64,000 bases of DNA. Source: Turicibacter sanguinis (GTDB lineage Bacteria > Bacillota_I > Bacilli_A > MOL361 > Turicibacteraceae). Under the pieces are notes generated by a model. It did no database searches. It was not told where the DNA came from and worked only from the letters and a program-made list of their open reading frames with translations. The stretch lies in contig NZ_CP053187.1 of the NCBI RefSeq assembly GCF_013046825.1, positions 527,501-591,500 on the forward strand, given 5' to 3'. Each line of letters opens with the position of its first letter. Position 1 is the stretch's first letter. Of the stretch, positions 17,396 to 27,285 are shown piece after piece. Position numbers and translations under genes: made by a program.

Positions 17396-18607
17396 TTAAA
17401 AGTAATCTGAAAAATAAGGTGTCTGTTGCTCAATCGCATCCTCTAACATATCTAATGTCTTTGAACTACAACTCAAACGACCAATCTTATGAAGATAATC
17501 AGGACGCTTATATCCCAGTAACATCGTCGTCATGGTTTGGATATCAATGCGATCCCCTGTTTTCACACTGGTACGTTTGATTTTACCGACACCCTCCGTA
17601 TCAATACTTAGCGTAAAAGAGCCTTGATTCCACGAAAGAAGCGGATCATCCATTGTAAAAGTCCACTCCCTTGCAATCGTATCTGGCTTAAATGGATATT
17701 GTTCAATAAATTTTTCTAAGTCAACAATTCGTGCCATAAAATACGGTGAAATGGTCTCTTTAATATCGGCATCCTCAAGTAAAAAAGCTAATGGTTCATC
17801 CGTATACGTATTTCCAATTACTTTTTTTATCATTGAAAAATGGGCACTAATAAAATTCCAAAGTCCCGTCCTTGCTTCCTCATTTATAAAAATCATATCT
17901 TTAATATTAAAAATTTCGTCCTTAATAAAATAAAGAATATACCCATCGGCAAACCCTGCTTCATTATAATAAATAGCCGCCATTAAATCGTCACTATCCC
18001 ATAGAAAATATTCATTCCATGCTAAATCATCACGAAGTAAGGCACCATGAGTTTGATAAGCAAAGCGTTCATATGCTTTTTTAATTTCTTCACTTTCAGC
18101 ATCCACACGTTCAACTTCCCCACTCACGCGTCGATGCTTAGGCAATTGATAATCATTAATTTCATACACAATCTTATCTGATACAATCTCCCATCCTTTG
18201 CGTCTGTAATAAGGAATAGAATACGGATAAAGATAAGAAATAGGTTGGTTATGATTTTTCATATGTTTTAACGCTTCTATTAGTAATTTATGCATCAGTC
18301 CTTGGTTCGCATACTCAGGATAAGTTCCAACCCCTGTCACGCCCCCCATATCATATGTCTGATTAAAAATACGGACACGCATCGGATAAATCGCAACTTG
18401 CGAAATCAATTGGTCCCGATCAAACCAGCCAATCACATCTGCTCGCTCAAGCGTTGGGGATTTAGCTCGAATCATTTCTTTTTCCTGCCATCCAATTTCT
18501 TGAAGTTCTTGGTCTGTCACCTGAAATACATATCTCAGTAATTGATTGTACTGCTCTAAATGCTCTAATCCAACTTTACTCATTTTCAACTGTTTTTTTC
18601 TACTCAT
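17396..18607 (-). CDS. Eis-like GNAT acetyltransferase
   Basis: A 403-residue protein with the size and layout of the Eis family: N-terminal GNAT domain with the acetyl-CoA loop GVGTYPEYANQGLMHKLL, a second GNAT-like middle, and an SCP2-like C-terminal part (VGKIKRTSVKTG, MTTMLLGYKRPDYL). Eis homologues N-acetylate amines, including aminoglycosides, at several positions; the natural substrate here is unknown. GGGAG precedes the ATG. It follows the MATE gene by 40 bp and is probably cotranscribed with it, which fits a detoxification pairing. Confidence 0.85.
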   Translation of the reverse strand: MSRKKQLKMSKVGLEHLEQYNQLLRYVFQVTDQELQEIGWQEKEMIRAKSPTLERADVIGWFDRDQLISQVAIYPMRVRIFNQTYDMGGVTGVGTYPEYANQGLMHKLLIEALKHMKNHNQPISYLYPYSIPYYRRKGWEIVSDKIVYEINDYQLPKHRRVSGEVERVDAESEEIKKAYERFAYQTHGALLRDDLAWNEYFLWDSDDLMAAIYYNEAGFADGYILYFIKDEIFNIKDMIFINEEARTGLWNFISAHFSMIKKVIGNTYTDEPLAFLLEDADIKETISPYFMARIVDLEKFIEQYPFKPDTIAREWTFTMDDPLLSWNQGSFTLSIDTEGVGKIKRTSVKTGDRIDIQTMTTMLLGYKRPDYLHKIGRLSCSSKTLDMLEDAIEQQTPYFSDYF

Positions 18608-18647
18608 AAATCCGTCTCCCTTTATTTTTTACTATCTAAATAGCTGT

Positions 18648-20009
18648 TTAGTCATCCTTATAAATCGTTTTAATCTTTTTAAAATAAAACAATACGATAA
18701 TCATATTTGTTAAAGGAAAAGCTAAGAACATTCCCTGTTCTGCTGAAATATTAAAAATATTAAATCTTGAAAAAAGAACCGAAAAAACAATAACTAAAGG
18801 AATGAGTAAAACAATTTGCCTTACCACCTCTAACTGGCTAGCCTTTGCTTCTTCTTTCGATACTTGCATAAACGTAATCAATGTATAAATGATTCCCATA
18901 AATGGAAATCCCGCTACCATAATTCTAAGGATCGGAATCGCAGACTGGATTAAACTCTCATCACTCGTAAAAATCATTAATAACGGTCTCGTCCATAAGA
19001 GACTGACTATCGTGATTACCAAAGCATAAATTAAACTATAATTCACAATTTTTTGTTTCGCTATTCTCTCAGATTGATGGTTCTGACGCCCATGGAAATA
19101 CGCAATAACAGATTGACTCCCCTGTATTAACCCAATTAATGGTAACAAAATCACCGTATTTATATTATTACAGATGGCGAAGGCTCCAATTGACGAAACA
19201 TATCCAAGTCCAATTAAACGACGATTAATAACAAAGCCACTGACACTATTAAGAGCTTGCATCAAAAACTGCACAAATCCAATTTTAATAATAGAAATCA
19301 AAATCTCTTTCGATGGATTAATAGTTAAATGGACCTTCTTCATCCACAGTTTTTTGTGCATTAAAAATAAAACGGCGCAACTAAAGTAGATGACACTACT
19401 TGTTAGTGTAGCAAAGGCAATCCCAATAAATCCAAGTCCTAAAATAAACGTAAAGAGCACGTTAAAGAACACATTACTGAGCGTTGAAATAACCCCGATA
19501 ATAATTTCCATTTTAGGATAACCAAACACCCTAATCATATTAACTAACATATAACCGAGCGAATTAAAAATATTGAAAATTAGTGCCAAATTTAAATACT
19601 GTAAAGCATACCGTCTAACCTCACCACTCGCCCCTAAAACAAATAGCAACGGATCTTGTAATAAAAAAATTAATAGTGAAATAGCAATGCTAAACACTCC
19701 ACAACCATAAAATCCAATCGTAAACGTTTCATTTACCTTTTCTTGATTCTTTTCACCTAATCGTTTCGAAACGACAATACTTGTGGATACCCCAAAAATC
19801 AGTTGAGCTGCTAGTAAGATTTGTAAGATAGGTGTTAAAAGCCCCATTGCTGACAAAGCAATACTACTCATACTTCCAAGGTGCCCCGCAAATGCTGTAT
19901 CAATCATTGAAACGAATGACTCCAAAACTAAAGAAAAAATAGTTGGAAATGAAAATAGAACAATCAAATGTTGAATTGACTTATTTTCAAACAACTTTTC
20001 ATGACTCAT
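18648..20009 (-). CDS. MATE family efflux transporter
   Basis: A 453-residue integral membrane protein with twelve predicted membrane segments in two halves. N-terminal family features are FSFPTIFSLVLESFVSMIDT and AFAGHLGSMSSIALSAMG. MATE proteins export cationic drugs or metabolites in exchange for Na+ or H+. It is the first gene of a likely two-gene unit with the Eis-like acetyltransferase. The substrate is unknown. Confidence 0.9.
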   Translation of the reverse strand: MSHEKLFENKSIQHLIVLFSFPTIFSLVLESFVSMIDTAFAGHLGSMSSIALSAMGLLTPILQILLAAQLIFGVSTSIVVSKRLGEKNQEKVNETFTIGFYGCGVFSIAISLLIFLLQDPLLFVLGASGEVRRYALQYLNLALIFNIFNSLGYMLVNMIRVFGYPKMEIIIGVISTLSNVFFNVLFTFILGLGFIGIAFATLTSSVIYFSCAVLFLMHKKLWMKKVHLTINPSKEILISIIKIGFVQFLMQALNSVSGFVINRRLIGLGYVSSIGAFAICNNINTVILLPLIGLIQGSQSVIAYFHGRQNHQSERIAKQKIVNYSLIYALVITIVSLLWTRPLLMIFTSDESLIQSAIPILRIMVAGFPFMGIIYTLITFMQVSKEEAKASQLEVVRQIVLLIPLVIVFSVLFSRFNIFNISAEQGMFLAFPLTNMIIVLFYFKKIKTIYKDD

Positions 20010-20107
20010 TGTATAACCCCTTTTTTTGCTAGAAAACTAAAATGCTCACTTTCTAATAATATTATATTCACTGTATTTTTTATTACCAGTTTTTTGACAT
20101 CTATCAT

Positions 20108-20146
20108 AAAAATCCCACTGACATATCTTTTCAGTGGGATTTTTAT
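20108..20146 (-). terminator. Rho-independent terminator of the HSDH-like gene
   Basis: Stem AAAAATCCCACTGA / TCAGTGGGATTTTT with an 8-9 base loop and T-runs on both sides, abutting the stop codon at 20147. Confidence 0.9.
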
Positions 20147-20953
20147 TTACTTTTCCTCAACTACTTTACGACCAACAAAATCAGCATATTGTGGTGTTCC
20201 TAAATGATAACCACCTGATACCTCCATAATATCCCCCGTTACATAAGAAGAATCATCGCTAGCGAAAAATAGAACCGCATTCGCCATGTCTTCAGGTGTT
20301 CCCATGCGATTTAAAGGAACATGCGATAAGAAAGACTTAATAAATTGTTCTGGCATATTATCAAGAGCTGCATCGGTTGCTGTTAAACCTGGTAATACCG
20401 CATTACATCTTATATTATAGCGCGCATACTGCATAGCGATTTGTTGAGTTATATTGTTAACGCCTGCTTTTGAAACACCATAACCAATACGAGAAATATC
20501 TGGGACCGTTCCACCAATCGATGAAATATTAACAATGCTTCCTTTTCCTTGTTTAATCATATGAGGAATCACCAGTTTAGAGATACGATAAACTGATCCG
20601 ATATTCGCTTCTAAAATATCAAAAAAAGCTTTCTCATCTCCACTAACTAAATCTAAATCTACTTCCGGTCTTCCAGTTCCAAAATTATTAACTAAAATAT
20701 CAATCTTACCTTGTTCCCTAATCACTTCTTCTACCATCGTTTCATAAGAATCAATGTTGTAGGCGTCAAAAAAGACAGGCTTCATTTTCAAACCCTCTTT
20801 AGCCACTTCATCACAAATTTCTTGAGTGACCTCTAAACGACGAACTCCCATATAAACAATGGCACCCTCACTCGCTAATTTTTTAGCACACGCTAACCCA
20901 ATACCTCTTGTTGAAGACGTGACAAGAGCTATTGCATTCTCTAATTTTCGCAT
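20147..20953 (-). CDS. 7alpha-hydroxysteroid dehydrogenase-like SDR
   Basis: A 268-residue SDR. From memory it closely parallels clostridial (Clostridium absonum/sardiniense) 7alpha-HSDH: VTSSTRGIGLACA, NISSIGGTVPDISRIGYG, NIRCNAVLPGLTATDAAL, PLNRMGTPEDMANAVLFF and GGYHLGTPQYADF. Catalytic Ser, Tyr and Lys are in SSIGG and YGVSK. Arg-Arg after beta-2 (GVRRLE) favours NADP(H). Expected reaction: reversible oxidation of the 7alpha-hydroxyl of bile acids in the cytoplasm. The ribosome site GGAGG is part of an inverted repeat. It stands alone as a single gene with its own terminator. A different steroid or keto-substrate cannot be excluded. Confidence 0.75.
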   Translation of the reverse strand: MRKLENAIALVTSSTRGIGLACAKKLASEGAIVYMGVRRLEVTQEICDEVAKEGLKMKPVFFDAYNIDSYETMVEEVIREQGKIDILVNNFGTGRPEVDLDLVSGDEKAFFDILEANIGSVYRISKLVIPHMIKQGKGSIVNISSIGGTVPDISRIGYGVSKAGVNNITQQIAMQYARYNIRCNAVLPGLTATDAALDNMPEQFIKSFLSHVPLNRMGTPEDMANAVLFFASDDSSYVTGDIMEVSGGYHLGTPQYADFVGRKVVEEK

Positions 20954-20954
20954 A

Positions 20955-21002
20955 AAAAAACCTCCAATCTAATCATTATAATTGATATTATGGAGGTTTT
21001 TT
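20955..21002 (-). promoter_or_regulatory. Hairpin that contains the HSDH ribosome site and flanks its -10 box
   Basis: Perfect 12-bp arms AAAAAACCTCCA and TGGAGGTTTTTT. On the minus strand the 3' arm is both a terminator-like stem plus T-run and the GGAGG ribosome site of the HSDH-like gene. A TATAAT (20975-20980) lies inside the loop and could drive a transcript with a leader of only about 15 bases. Confidence 0.6.
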
Positions 21003-21302
21003 ATACTCGATTTTTTATAACGTTACTTATATTGACTATCTCATTTCGCAAAGATACAAACTCAGGAGTGATAATAGCTTACTTCGTAGAGCGAGTCATT
21101 TACTGAGGACCACTTCGCGTAGTAGCTCATAACCAATCAAGTTTCACCTGTAGCTCACTTTCTTGGATGAACCTTGCATGGAGTGCGCTTATCCACACCA
21201 AAATTTCTTCTAATATTGGTCTCACGCAAGTGGCTTCATGCCATTTAGATTTCGCTTTTCAGCTCATCTTCATGGTGAAACTATTGCATAGAGTAGTGCT
21301 AA
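21003..21302. other. Intergenic stretch between HSDH and RlmCD genes
   Basis: No convincing ORF. Loosely repeated words occur: ACTTCG(C)GTAG...TCAT around 21080 and 21110, TTGCAT(G/A)GAGT near 21173 and 21281, and TTTCACC / GGTGAAA as an inverted pair. These may be decayed repeats or part of a structured 3' region. Confidence 0.4.
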
Positions 21303-21330
21303 CTGCTTACACGTTTTTACGTGTAAGCAG
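21303..21330 (-). other. Perfect 12-bp hairpin at the 3' end of the rRNA methyltransferase gene
   Basis: CTGCTTACACGT / ACGTGTAAGCAG around TTTT, overlapping the last codons and stop. There is no following T-run, so it may protect the 3' end or act as a weak terminator. Confidence 0.6.
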
Positions 21331-22686
21331 AGCCACTACTTCTACGTGACTTGTCTGAGGGAACATATCTACAGGTTGTGCGACTTCTAGTTGGTATCCA
21401 CCGTCTACTAGAATTTTAACGTCGCGAGCTAGTGTTGATGAATCGCATGACACGTAGACGATGCGTTTTGGTGCTGCTTCTAGCATTGTGTCTAGTAATG
21501 TTTTATCGCATCCTTTACGTGGTGGATCGACGACGATGACGTCTGGAACGATTCCTTGTTCGATCCAAGCTGGAATAACTTCTTCTGATTTTCCTACTGC
21601 AAATTCTGTATTTTCGAATCCATTTAATTTAGCATTCATGTTTGCATCGGCAATGGCTTCAGGAATGATTTCAACCCCGTAAACTTTTTTGGCATGTTGT
21701 GCTAAGAATAATGTAATCGTTCCGATTCCACAGTAAGCATCGAATACGATTTCTTCTCCTGTTAGTCCTGCAAATTCAACGGCTTTAGAGTAAAGTGTTT
21801 CGGTTTGAACAGGGTTAACTTGATAGAATGAACGTGGTGAAATGGCGAAACGAATTCCGTTCATTTCATCATAAATATATCCTTCACCGTAAATGATGTT
21901 TGTTTTCTCACCTAAAATAGCATTTGTTACGTTTGGATTAATATTTTGAGCAATAACTTTAATCTGAGGGAATTTTTCTAATAAGCGTGACACAATACGA
22001 TCCATATTAATGATTTTCTCTTTACGTGTCACTAAAATAACCATAATCTCATCCGTCTTAAATCCTGTGCGCACGATGACATGGCGTAAAATACCAGTAT
22101 TCGACTCCTCATTATACGGACTTAGTTTTAAATCACGACAAATTCCACGCATCTCATGAATAATTTCATCTGAAATTTCAGTTTGAATTAAACAATGACG
22201 CATATCAATAATCTCATGGCTTCGTTTTTGATAGAACCCAGCCACTACATCACCATTAGCTAAACCAAATGGCACCTGCGTTTTATTACGATAACGCCAA
22301 GGTTCCTCCATTCCGATGGTCGGTAAAATATTCGCATCTTCAATATGACCAATGCGTTTGAACTGATTTACAACTGTATCATATTTCATTTGAAGTTGTC
22401 CTGGATAATTTAGATGCTGAACTTGACATCCACCACATTGTTTATAAATTTTACATGGCGGCGTCACACGGTCAGGACTCTCGACAAATAAATCAACTGC
22501 ACGTCCAATGGCATACGTTTTTTTAACTAATGTTACTTTCATATTAACTTCTTCGCCTACTAGTGCATTTGTCACGAAAATAGGGAAACCATCAATTTTA
22601 GCAACACCTAAACCGTCATGTGTTAAACTTTCAATTTTTACATCATAATATTCATTTTTTACTACTGGTACACTTTTTTTCGACAT
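21307..22686 (-). CDS. rlmCD: 23S rRNA (uracil-C5)-methyltransferase, RlmCD/RumA type
   Basis: A 459-residue enzyme. Start at 22686 (MSKKSVPVV) follows AAAGGTGAT. An N-terminal TRAM domain (about 12-70, VKIESLTHDGLGVAKIDGF) leads to an iron-sulfur Cys cluster CKIYKQCGGCQVQHL. The SAM methyltransferase domain has DAYCGIGTITLFLA, VVDPPRKGCD and the nucleophile region YVSCDSSTLARD. Bacillota members methylate U747 and U1939 of 23S rRNA. The C-terminal end carries the hairpin noted at 21303-21330. Confidence 0.9.
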   Translation of the reverse strand: MSKKSVPVVKNEYYDVKIESLTHDGLGVAKIDGFPIFVTNALVGEEVNMKVTLVKKTYAIGRAVDLFVESPDRVTPPCKIYKQCGGCQVQHLNYPGQLQMKYDTVVNQFKRIGHIEDANILPTIGMEEPWRYRNKTQVPFGLANGDVVAGFYQKRSHEIIDMRHCLIQTEISDEIIHEMRGICRDLKLSPYNEESNTGILRHVIVRTGFKTDEIMVILVTRKEKIINMDRIVSRLLEKFPQIKVIAQNINPNVTNAILGEKTNIIYGEGYIYDEMNGIRFAISPRSFYQVNPVQTETLYSKAVEFAGLTGEEIVFDAYCGIGTITLFLAQHAKKVYGVEIIPEAIADANMNAKLNGFENTEFAVGKSEEVIPAWIEQGIVPDVIVVDPPRKGCDKTLLDTMLEAAPKRIVYVSCDSSTLARDVKILVDGGYQLEVAQPVDMFPQTSHVEVVALLTRKNV

Positions 22687-22746
22687 TTTTCTATCACCTT
22701 TATTCACAAAGAGAGGGAGACTAAAATAAGCCTCCCCTGCCTTTTA

Positions 22747-23568
22747 CTATTTCCAATCATATTTTCCTGTCTCAGGATTTAATGTTCCCCAACTTGGGTA
22801 CTCTGCAATACTTGAAGGTTTAATTTCTTTATCTACTTCTAGCGTTGGAATTTCACCTAATGCTTCTTCTTGTTCTGCAGTTAACTCTGTTAAAGCATCC
22901 ACACGTTTTTGAAAAGCGGCTGCTTCTTCAGGATAACTCGTTTGCATATAAGCGATATTTTTGTTAGCACGCTCAATATTAGCTACTGTAGGATATTCTT
23001 CAGCATATCCTACAACTTGCTCAACAATTGCAACGTCATGTTGTTTAATATAATCTAATTCTTCTGCACGATTTGTATCAACTAATGTCTTAGGATCTTC
23101 ATTTGCCACAACTAATTGGAAGTTATAGGCCTGTGAAGAATTTGCATTAGCTTTATCCATTGCATCGATTAAATAATCTGAAATCTTCTCAGTGTTTGCC
23201 TGAGCAGTCGTAAGTGCTGTTGTTGAATCAACACGAACATCAATATAAACAATCATTCCTTCAACCGTAATATTAACAGATTGTACACCGGATAGACCAC
23301 TTCCATAAGACTGTGCATCATTTATAATTGATTGATCAATTGTCACTAAACCATCTAAACGGTCACCATATTGCGGTTTTCCTGCTGCTTTAGTGGGTTC
23401 AATATAAAAATAACTGATGACATTGTAAGCAAATAAAACCGTTACAACCGCTAAGACTCCAATAAAACTATATAAGGCAATCTCATTTTTACTACGAGCT
23501 TTCTTTCCTTTAGACGTCTGAGTCTTTGGTTTTTCGTTCGTTGTGTTTTTCTTTTTCTCTGTTGCCAT
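22747..23568 (-). CDS. Membrane-anchored hypothetical protein
   Basis: A 273-residue protein of unrecognised family. The first 30 residues are very Lys/Thr rich (KKKNTTNEKPKTQTSKGKK). One membrane segment follows at about 31-53 (IALYSFIGVLAVVTVLFAYN). The remainder is probably extracytoplasmic: a beta-alpha stretch (SVNITVEGMIVYIDVRVDST) and helical, acidic segments up to YPSWGTLNPETGKYDWK. The first stretch resembles a small asp23-like or BON-like fold but I cannot assign it. It is the likely partner of the rRNA methyltransferase in an operon (60 bp apart). Confidence 0.75.
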   Translation of the reverse strand: MATEKKKNTTNEKPKTQTSKGKKARSKNEIALYSFIGVLAVVTVLFAYNVISYFYIEPTKAAGKPQYGDRLDGLVTIDQSIINDAQSYGSGLSGVQSVNITVEGMIVYIDVRVDSTTALTTAQANTEKISDYLIDAMDKANANSSQAYNFQLVVANEDPKTLVDTNRAEELDYIKQHDVAIVEQVVGYAEEYPTVANIERANKNIAYMQTSYPEEAAAFQKRVDALTELTAEQEEALGEIPTLEVDKEIKPSSIAEYPSWGTLNPETGKYDWK

Positions 23569-23659
23569 ACGATCACTCCCTTTTCATGATTTGTTTATAA
23601 GTATCATCTTAGGATGTTATGATTTTTTTCATTTACAACTTATTATACCACACGTCGGC

Positions 23660-24853
23660 TTAGCATTCTGCAAAATGTTTTGCAAGACCACCTTGTGCTG
23701 TTTCACGATACTTCGCCATTAAGTCGTGACCTGTCTCTTTCATCGTTTGCATCACTTGATCAAGTGTAATTGTATGATATCCATCTGTTAACATGGCATA
23801 TTTAGCTGCATCATAGGCACGTTTAGCCGCAACCGCATTACGCTCAATACAAGGAACCTGAACATAACCAAAGACAGGATCACATGTCATTCCTAAATGA
23901 TGTTCAAGTCCAATTTCTGCTGCATACTCACAATGTAAGTTTGAAGCCCCTTTTAAATAAGCAACAGCTGCTGCTGCCATTGAACAAGCAGAACCTACCT
24001 CACCTTGGCATCCAACCTCTGCTCCTGAAATTGAAGCATTTGTTTTAATTAAGTTTCCAATTAATCCTGCTACTGCTAATGCATCAACTAATTGATCATC
24101 ACTATATCCTTCAAATTGTTGAAGCGCAAATAAGGTTCCCGGAATGACACCAGATGCTCCACAAGTTGGAGCCGTTACAACAACATCTCCACTCGCATTT
24201 TGTTCAGACACGGCTAAAGCATAAGCATAAATTAAAACTGATAAATCTTCTGGCATTGATTTAGCATGCTCATGAAACTGTTTAGCACGACGTGGATAAT
24301 TTAGTTTTCCAGGTAAATTTCCCTCAGCCTTTAAACCATTCTCTAACGTTTCACGCATCACCGTTAAAATCTCAACTAAATAAGGTTTAATATCCGATTC
24401 ATGCTCATAGACATAGTCTGCTAATGTCCAATTTTTCTCTTCACACACTTTTAAAATATCAGCCATTGTTGAATCTGGATAAGCCGCTACTACTTCATTG
24501 CGCCCTTGTCCTTCCTCAATAATTGATCCTCCTCCAACAGAATAAACAGTCCAATCTCCTAATGCCTCACCTGCCTCGTTATACGCAATAAATTGCATGG
24601 CATTTGGGTGGAATGGACGGAAGTCTTCTGGACGCCATGTAATTTTAACAGGCTTTGGATCCATAGTTTTAATAATGATATAGTCAGTTAGGTGCCCTTC
24701 ACCTGTTGCCGCTAAACTTCCATATAAAACTGCCTCATAAGATGAAGCCTCTGGATAACGTCCCATAAAAACTTTTGCTGCACGTGCTGGACCCATTGTA
24801 TGAGAACTCGATGGTCCATTTCCCACTTTATATAATTCACGTAAACTTTCCAT
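23660..24853 (-). CDS. sdaA: L-serine dehydratase (iron-sulfur, single chain)
   Basis: A 397-residue enzyme converting L-serine to pyruvate and ammonia. N-terminal GPSSSHTMGPARAA is the beta-domain substrate loop. The alpha part has TAPTCGASGVIPG, GCQGEVGSACSMAAA and MTCDPVFGYVQVPCIERN, whose Cys residues bind the [4Fe-4S] cluster. The chain is shorter than the about 455-residue enterobacterial type, mainly in the beta domain. GAGGT precedes the ATG. It stands between uvrB and a hypothetical gene on the same strand. Confidence 0.9.
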   Translation of the reverse strand: MESLRELYKVGNGPSSSHTMGPARAAKVFMGRYPEASSYEAVLYGSLAATGEGHLTDYIIIKTMDPKPVKITWRPEDFRPFHPNAMQFIAYNEAGEALGDWTVYSVGGGSIIEEGQGRNEVVAAYPDSTMADILKVCEEKNWTLADYVYEHESDIKPYLVEILTVMRETLENGLKAEGNLPGKLNYPRRAKQFHEHAKSMPEDLSVLIYAYALAVSEQNASGDVVVTAPTCGASGVIPGTLFALQQFEGYSDDQLVDALAVAGLIGNLIKTNASISGAEVGCQGEVGSACSMAAAAVAYLKGASNLHCEYAAEIGLEHHLGMTCDPVFGYVQVPCIERNAVAAKRAYDAAKYAMLTDGYHTITLDQVMQTMKETGHDLMAKYRETAQGGLAKHFAEC

Positions 24854-24950
24854 ATCTTTACCTCTTTCCTTACTAAATGTCCGACAATGTTGTATACCTC
24901 AAGGTTTTCTATACCAATAAGACGTTAACAAATTCTTCCTCATTATCTTA

Positions 24951-26924
24951 TTATAAGCCTAATTCAATTTTTAATTCAAGCATTGCATCACGTAACGTTG
25001 CAGCTGTTTCAAAATCAAGTGCTTTAGCAGCTTCCTTCATTTCTTTTTCTAATTTAGCCATCAGTTTTTCTTTATCTTTACGCGACATTTTCTTATCATA
25101 TTTAGCTTCTTTCTCAACAACCTCAGTCGCTCGAATCACATCTCGAACATCTTTACGAATTGTCATTGGAATAATGCCGTGTTCTTCATTGAAATTCTCT
25201 TGAATTTCACGACGACGACTGGTTTCTTCAATCGCACGTTGCATTGAACCGGTCATCTTATCTGCATATAAAATAACACGACCATCTGCATTACGCGCAG
25301 CACGTCCAATCGTTTGGATTAATGAGCGATCACTACGTAAGAATCCTTCTTTATCTGCATCTAAAATAGCGACTAAGGATACCTCTGGAATATCAAGTCC
25401 TTCACGAAGTAAGTTGATTCCGACTAAAACATCATAAGTTCCAACACGTAAATCACGAATAATCTCAATACGCTCAAGCGTCTTAATTTCAGAATGTAAA
25501 TAAGCGACTTTAATTCCAAGTTCTTTTAAATAATTCGTTAACTCTTCTGACATTTTAATCGTTAATGTTGTCACTAAAACACGCTCATTTTTTTCAATAC
25601 GTTTATAGATTTCACCCACTAAATGATCAATTTGTCCACGACTTGGATGAAGCTCAATAATTGGATCAAGTAATCCAGTTGGACGAATAATTTGCTCAAC
25701 CACTTTATCTGTACGGGCTAACTCATAATCACCTGGTGTTGCAGAAACATAAATCGCCTGATGAATTTTTTCTTCAAATTCATTAAATTGTAACGGGCGG
25801 TTATCAAGAGCTGAAGGTAATCTAAATCCGTGATTCACAAGTGTCTCTTTACGCGCACGGTCACCATTGTACATTCCTCTGACCTGAGGTAGCGTCACAT
25901 GTGATTCATCCGCTACTAACAACCAATCATCTGGGAAGAAATCAAGTAAGCAATACGGAGTTGCTCCACGTTCACGAAGTGATAATGGACCAGAATAATT
26001 CTCGACTCCAGAGCAGAATCCCATCTCAGCCATCATCTCTAAATCGTAACGCGTACGTTGCTCAATTCGTTGCGCTTCAATTAACTTTTCTTCCGACTTA
26101 AAATATTCAATTTGTTGCTCTAATTCTTCTTCAATATTCTTAAGAGCGATTTTCATACGCTCTTCACCTGTTACGAAGTGAGAAGCTGGGAAAATGACAA
26201 CATGTTTACGTTCACTTAACACTTCACCCGTCAACGTATCAATTTCACGAATACGATCAACTTCTTCTCCAAAGAACTCAATACGAATCGCATTCTTCTC
26301 TGTTGCAATCGGTAAAATTTCTACGATATCACCTCGAACTCTAAACGTCCCACGGTGGAAATCAATATCATTACGCTGATACTGAATACGAACAAGCTCT
26401 TTTAATAAATCATTACGTTCCATTTCCATTCCGACACGAATCGAAACCATCATACTCTTATATTCTTCAGGATCTCCAATCCCATAAATACACGAAACTG
26501 AAGCAACTACAATTACATCATTTCGTTCTAATAAGGCAGCAGTTGCCGAGTGACGTAATTTATCAATTTCATCATTTGTCTTCGCATCTTTTTCAATAAA
26601 TGTATCTGAAGATGGAACGTAGGCTTCTGGTTGATAGTAATCATAATAACTAACAAAATACTCAACCGCATTATTTGGGAAAAATTCTTTTAACTCACTA
26701 TACAGCTGACCAGCCAATGTTTTATTATGCGCCAGTACTAAAGTTGGCTTATTAACAGCTTGAACAACATTTGCAATCGTAAATGTCTTACCCGTTCCAG
26801 TTGCTCCAAGCAAAACTTGTTCTTTAACTCCATGCTCAATATTCTCAACTAGTTGCTTAATTGCCTTTGGTTGATCACCTGATGGAGAGTATTTTGAAAC
26901 AATTTCAAACTTATTATTTGGCAT
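24951..26924 (-). CDS. uvrB: Excinuclease ABC subunit B (UvrB)
   Basis: A 657-residue helicase-like DNA damage verifier of nucleotide excision repair. Walker A is [12 protein letters not shown]; the beta-hairpin region is [12 protein letters not shown]; helicase motifs include [20 protein letters not shown] and [11 protein letters not shown]. The C-terminal UVR domain ([21 protein letters not shown]) binds UvrC. Length and motifs are complete. An extended -10 (TGATATAAT) lies 25 bases upstream of the ATG at 26924. uvrA is not in this window. Confidence 0.97.
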   Translation of the reverse strand: MPNNKFEIVSKYSPSGDQPKAIKQLVENIEHGVKEQVLLGATGTGKTFTIANVVQAVNKPTLVLAHNKTLAGQLYSELKEFFPNNAVEYFVSYYDYYQPEAYVPSSDTFIEKDAKTNDEIDKLRHSATAALLERNDVIVVASVSCIYGIGDPEEYKSMMVSIRVGMEMERNDLLKELVRIQYQRNDIDFHRGTFRVRGDIVEILPIATEKNAIRIEFFGEEVDRIREIDTLTGEVLSERKHVVIFPASHFVTGEERMKIALKNIEEELEQQIEYFKSEEKLIEAQRIEQRTRYDLEMMAEMGFCSGVENYSGPLSLRERGATPYCLLDFFPDDWLLVADESHVTLPQVRGMYNGDRARKETLVNHGFRLPSALDNRPLQFNEFEEKIHQAIYVSATPGDYELARTDKVVEQIIRPTGLLDPIIELHPSRGQIDHLVGEIYKRIEKNERVLVTTLTIKMSEELTNYLKELGIKVAYLHSEIKTLERIEIIRDLRVGTYDVLVGINLLREGLDIPEVSLVAILDADKEGFLRSDRSLIQTIGRAARNADGRVILYADKMTGSMQRAIEETSRRREIQENFNEEHGIIPMTIRKDVRDVIRATEVVEKEAKYDKKMSRKDKEKLMAKLEKEMKEAAKALDFETAATLRDAMLELKIELGL

Positions 26925-27247
26925 TAAACGTCACCTCACATTATCCCCATTATATCATACCTAAAACACACGTACTATCTCTATATACAAGACGATAAAC
27001 AATTCATAGTATTAAAACGACTTACTCCCCTAATCCTTTTAATACTAAGTCATCTATGCTATGGAATTCATGTTTTTCCGTAACTGATAGGAAATAAGAT
27101 ATTCTATCTTTATACTAAAAATTTTTAACCTAGCAGTTAAAAATTATTTAACAAACAAAATGCTAACGTCCAGTATTCAAACACAATCCCTTTATCTCAT
27201 TATTAAATCTTTCCACTTTTAACATTACTTTAAACCTTTTTCGTTAA
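26925..27247. other. Intergenic stretch upstream of uvrB
   Basis: About 320 bases, AT-rich. The minus-strand -10 of uvrB is at 26949-26954. I see no ORF and no clear SOS-type operator. Confidence 0.5.
26949..26954 (-). promoter_or_regulatory. Extended -10 of uvrB
   Basis: TGATATAAT on the minus strand, 25 bases upstream of the uvrB ATG. The -35 match is weak. Confidence 0.45.
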
Positions 27248-27277
27248 CAAAAAAACTCACCACTTTTATGTGGCGAG
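27248..27277 (-). terminator. Rho-independent terminator of the S41 peptidase gene
   Basis: Minus-strand stem CTCGCCAC / GTGGTGAG (one G-T pair) with TTTTTTTG after. Confidence 0.85.
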
Positions 27278-27285
27278 CGTCCTTG

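Noticed and set aside
21003-21302. A small RNA in the gap before rlmCD
   Set aside because: The repeated words are loose, with no promoter and terminator pair that would define an RNA.
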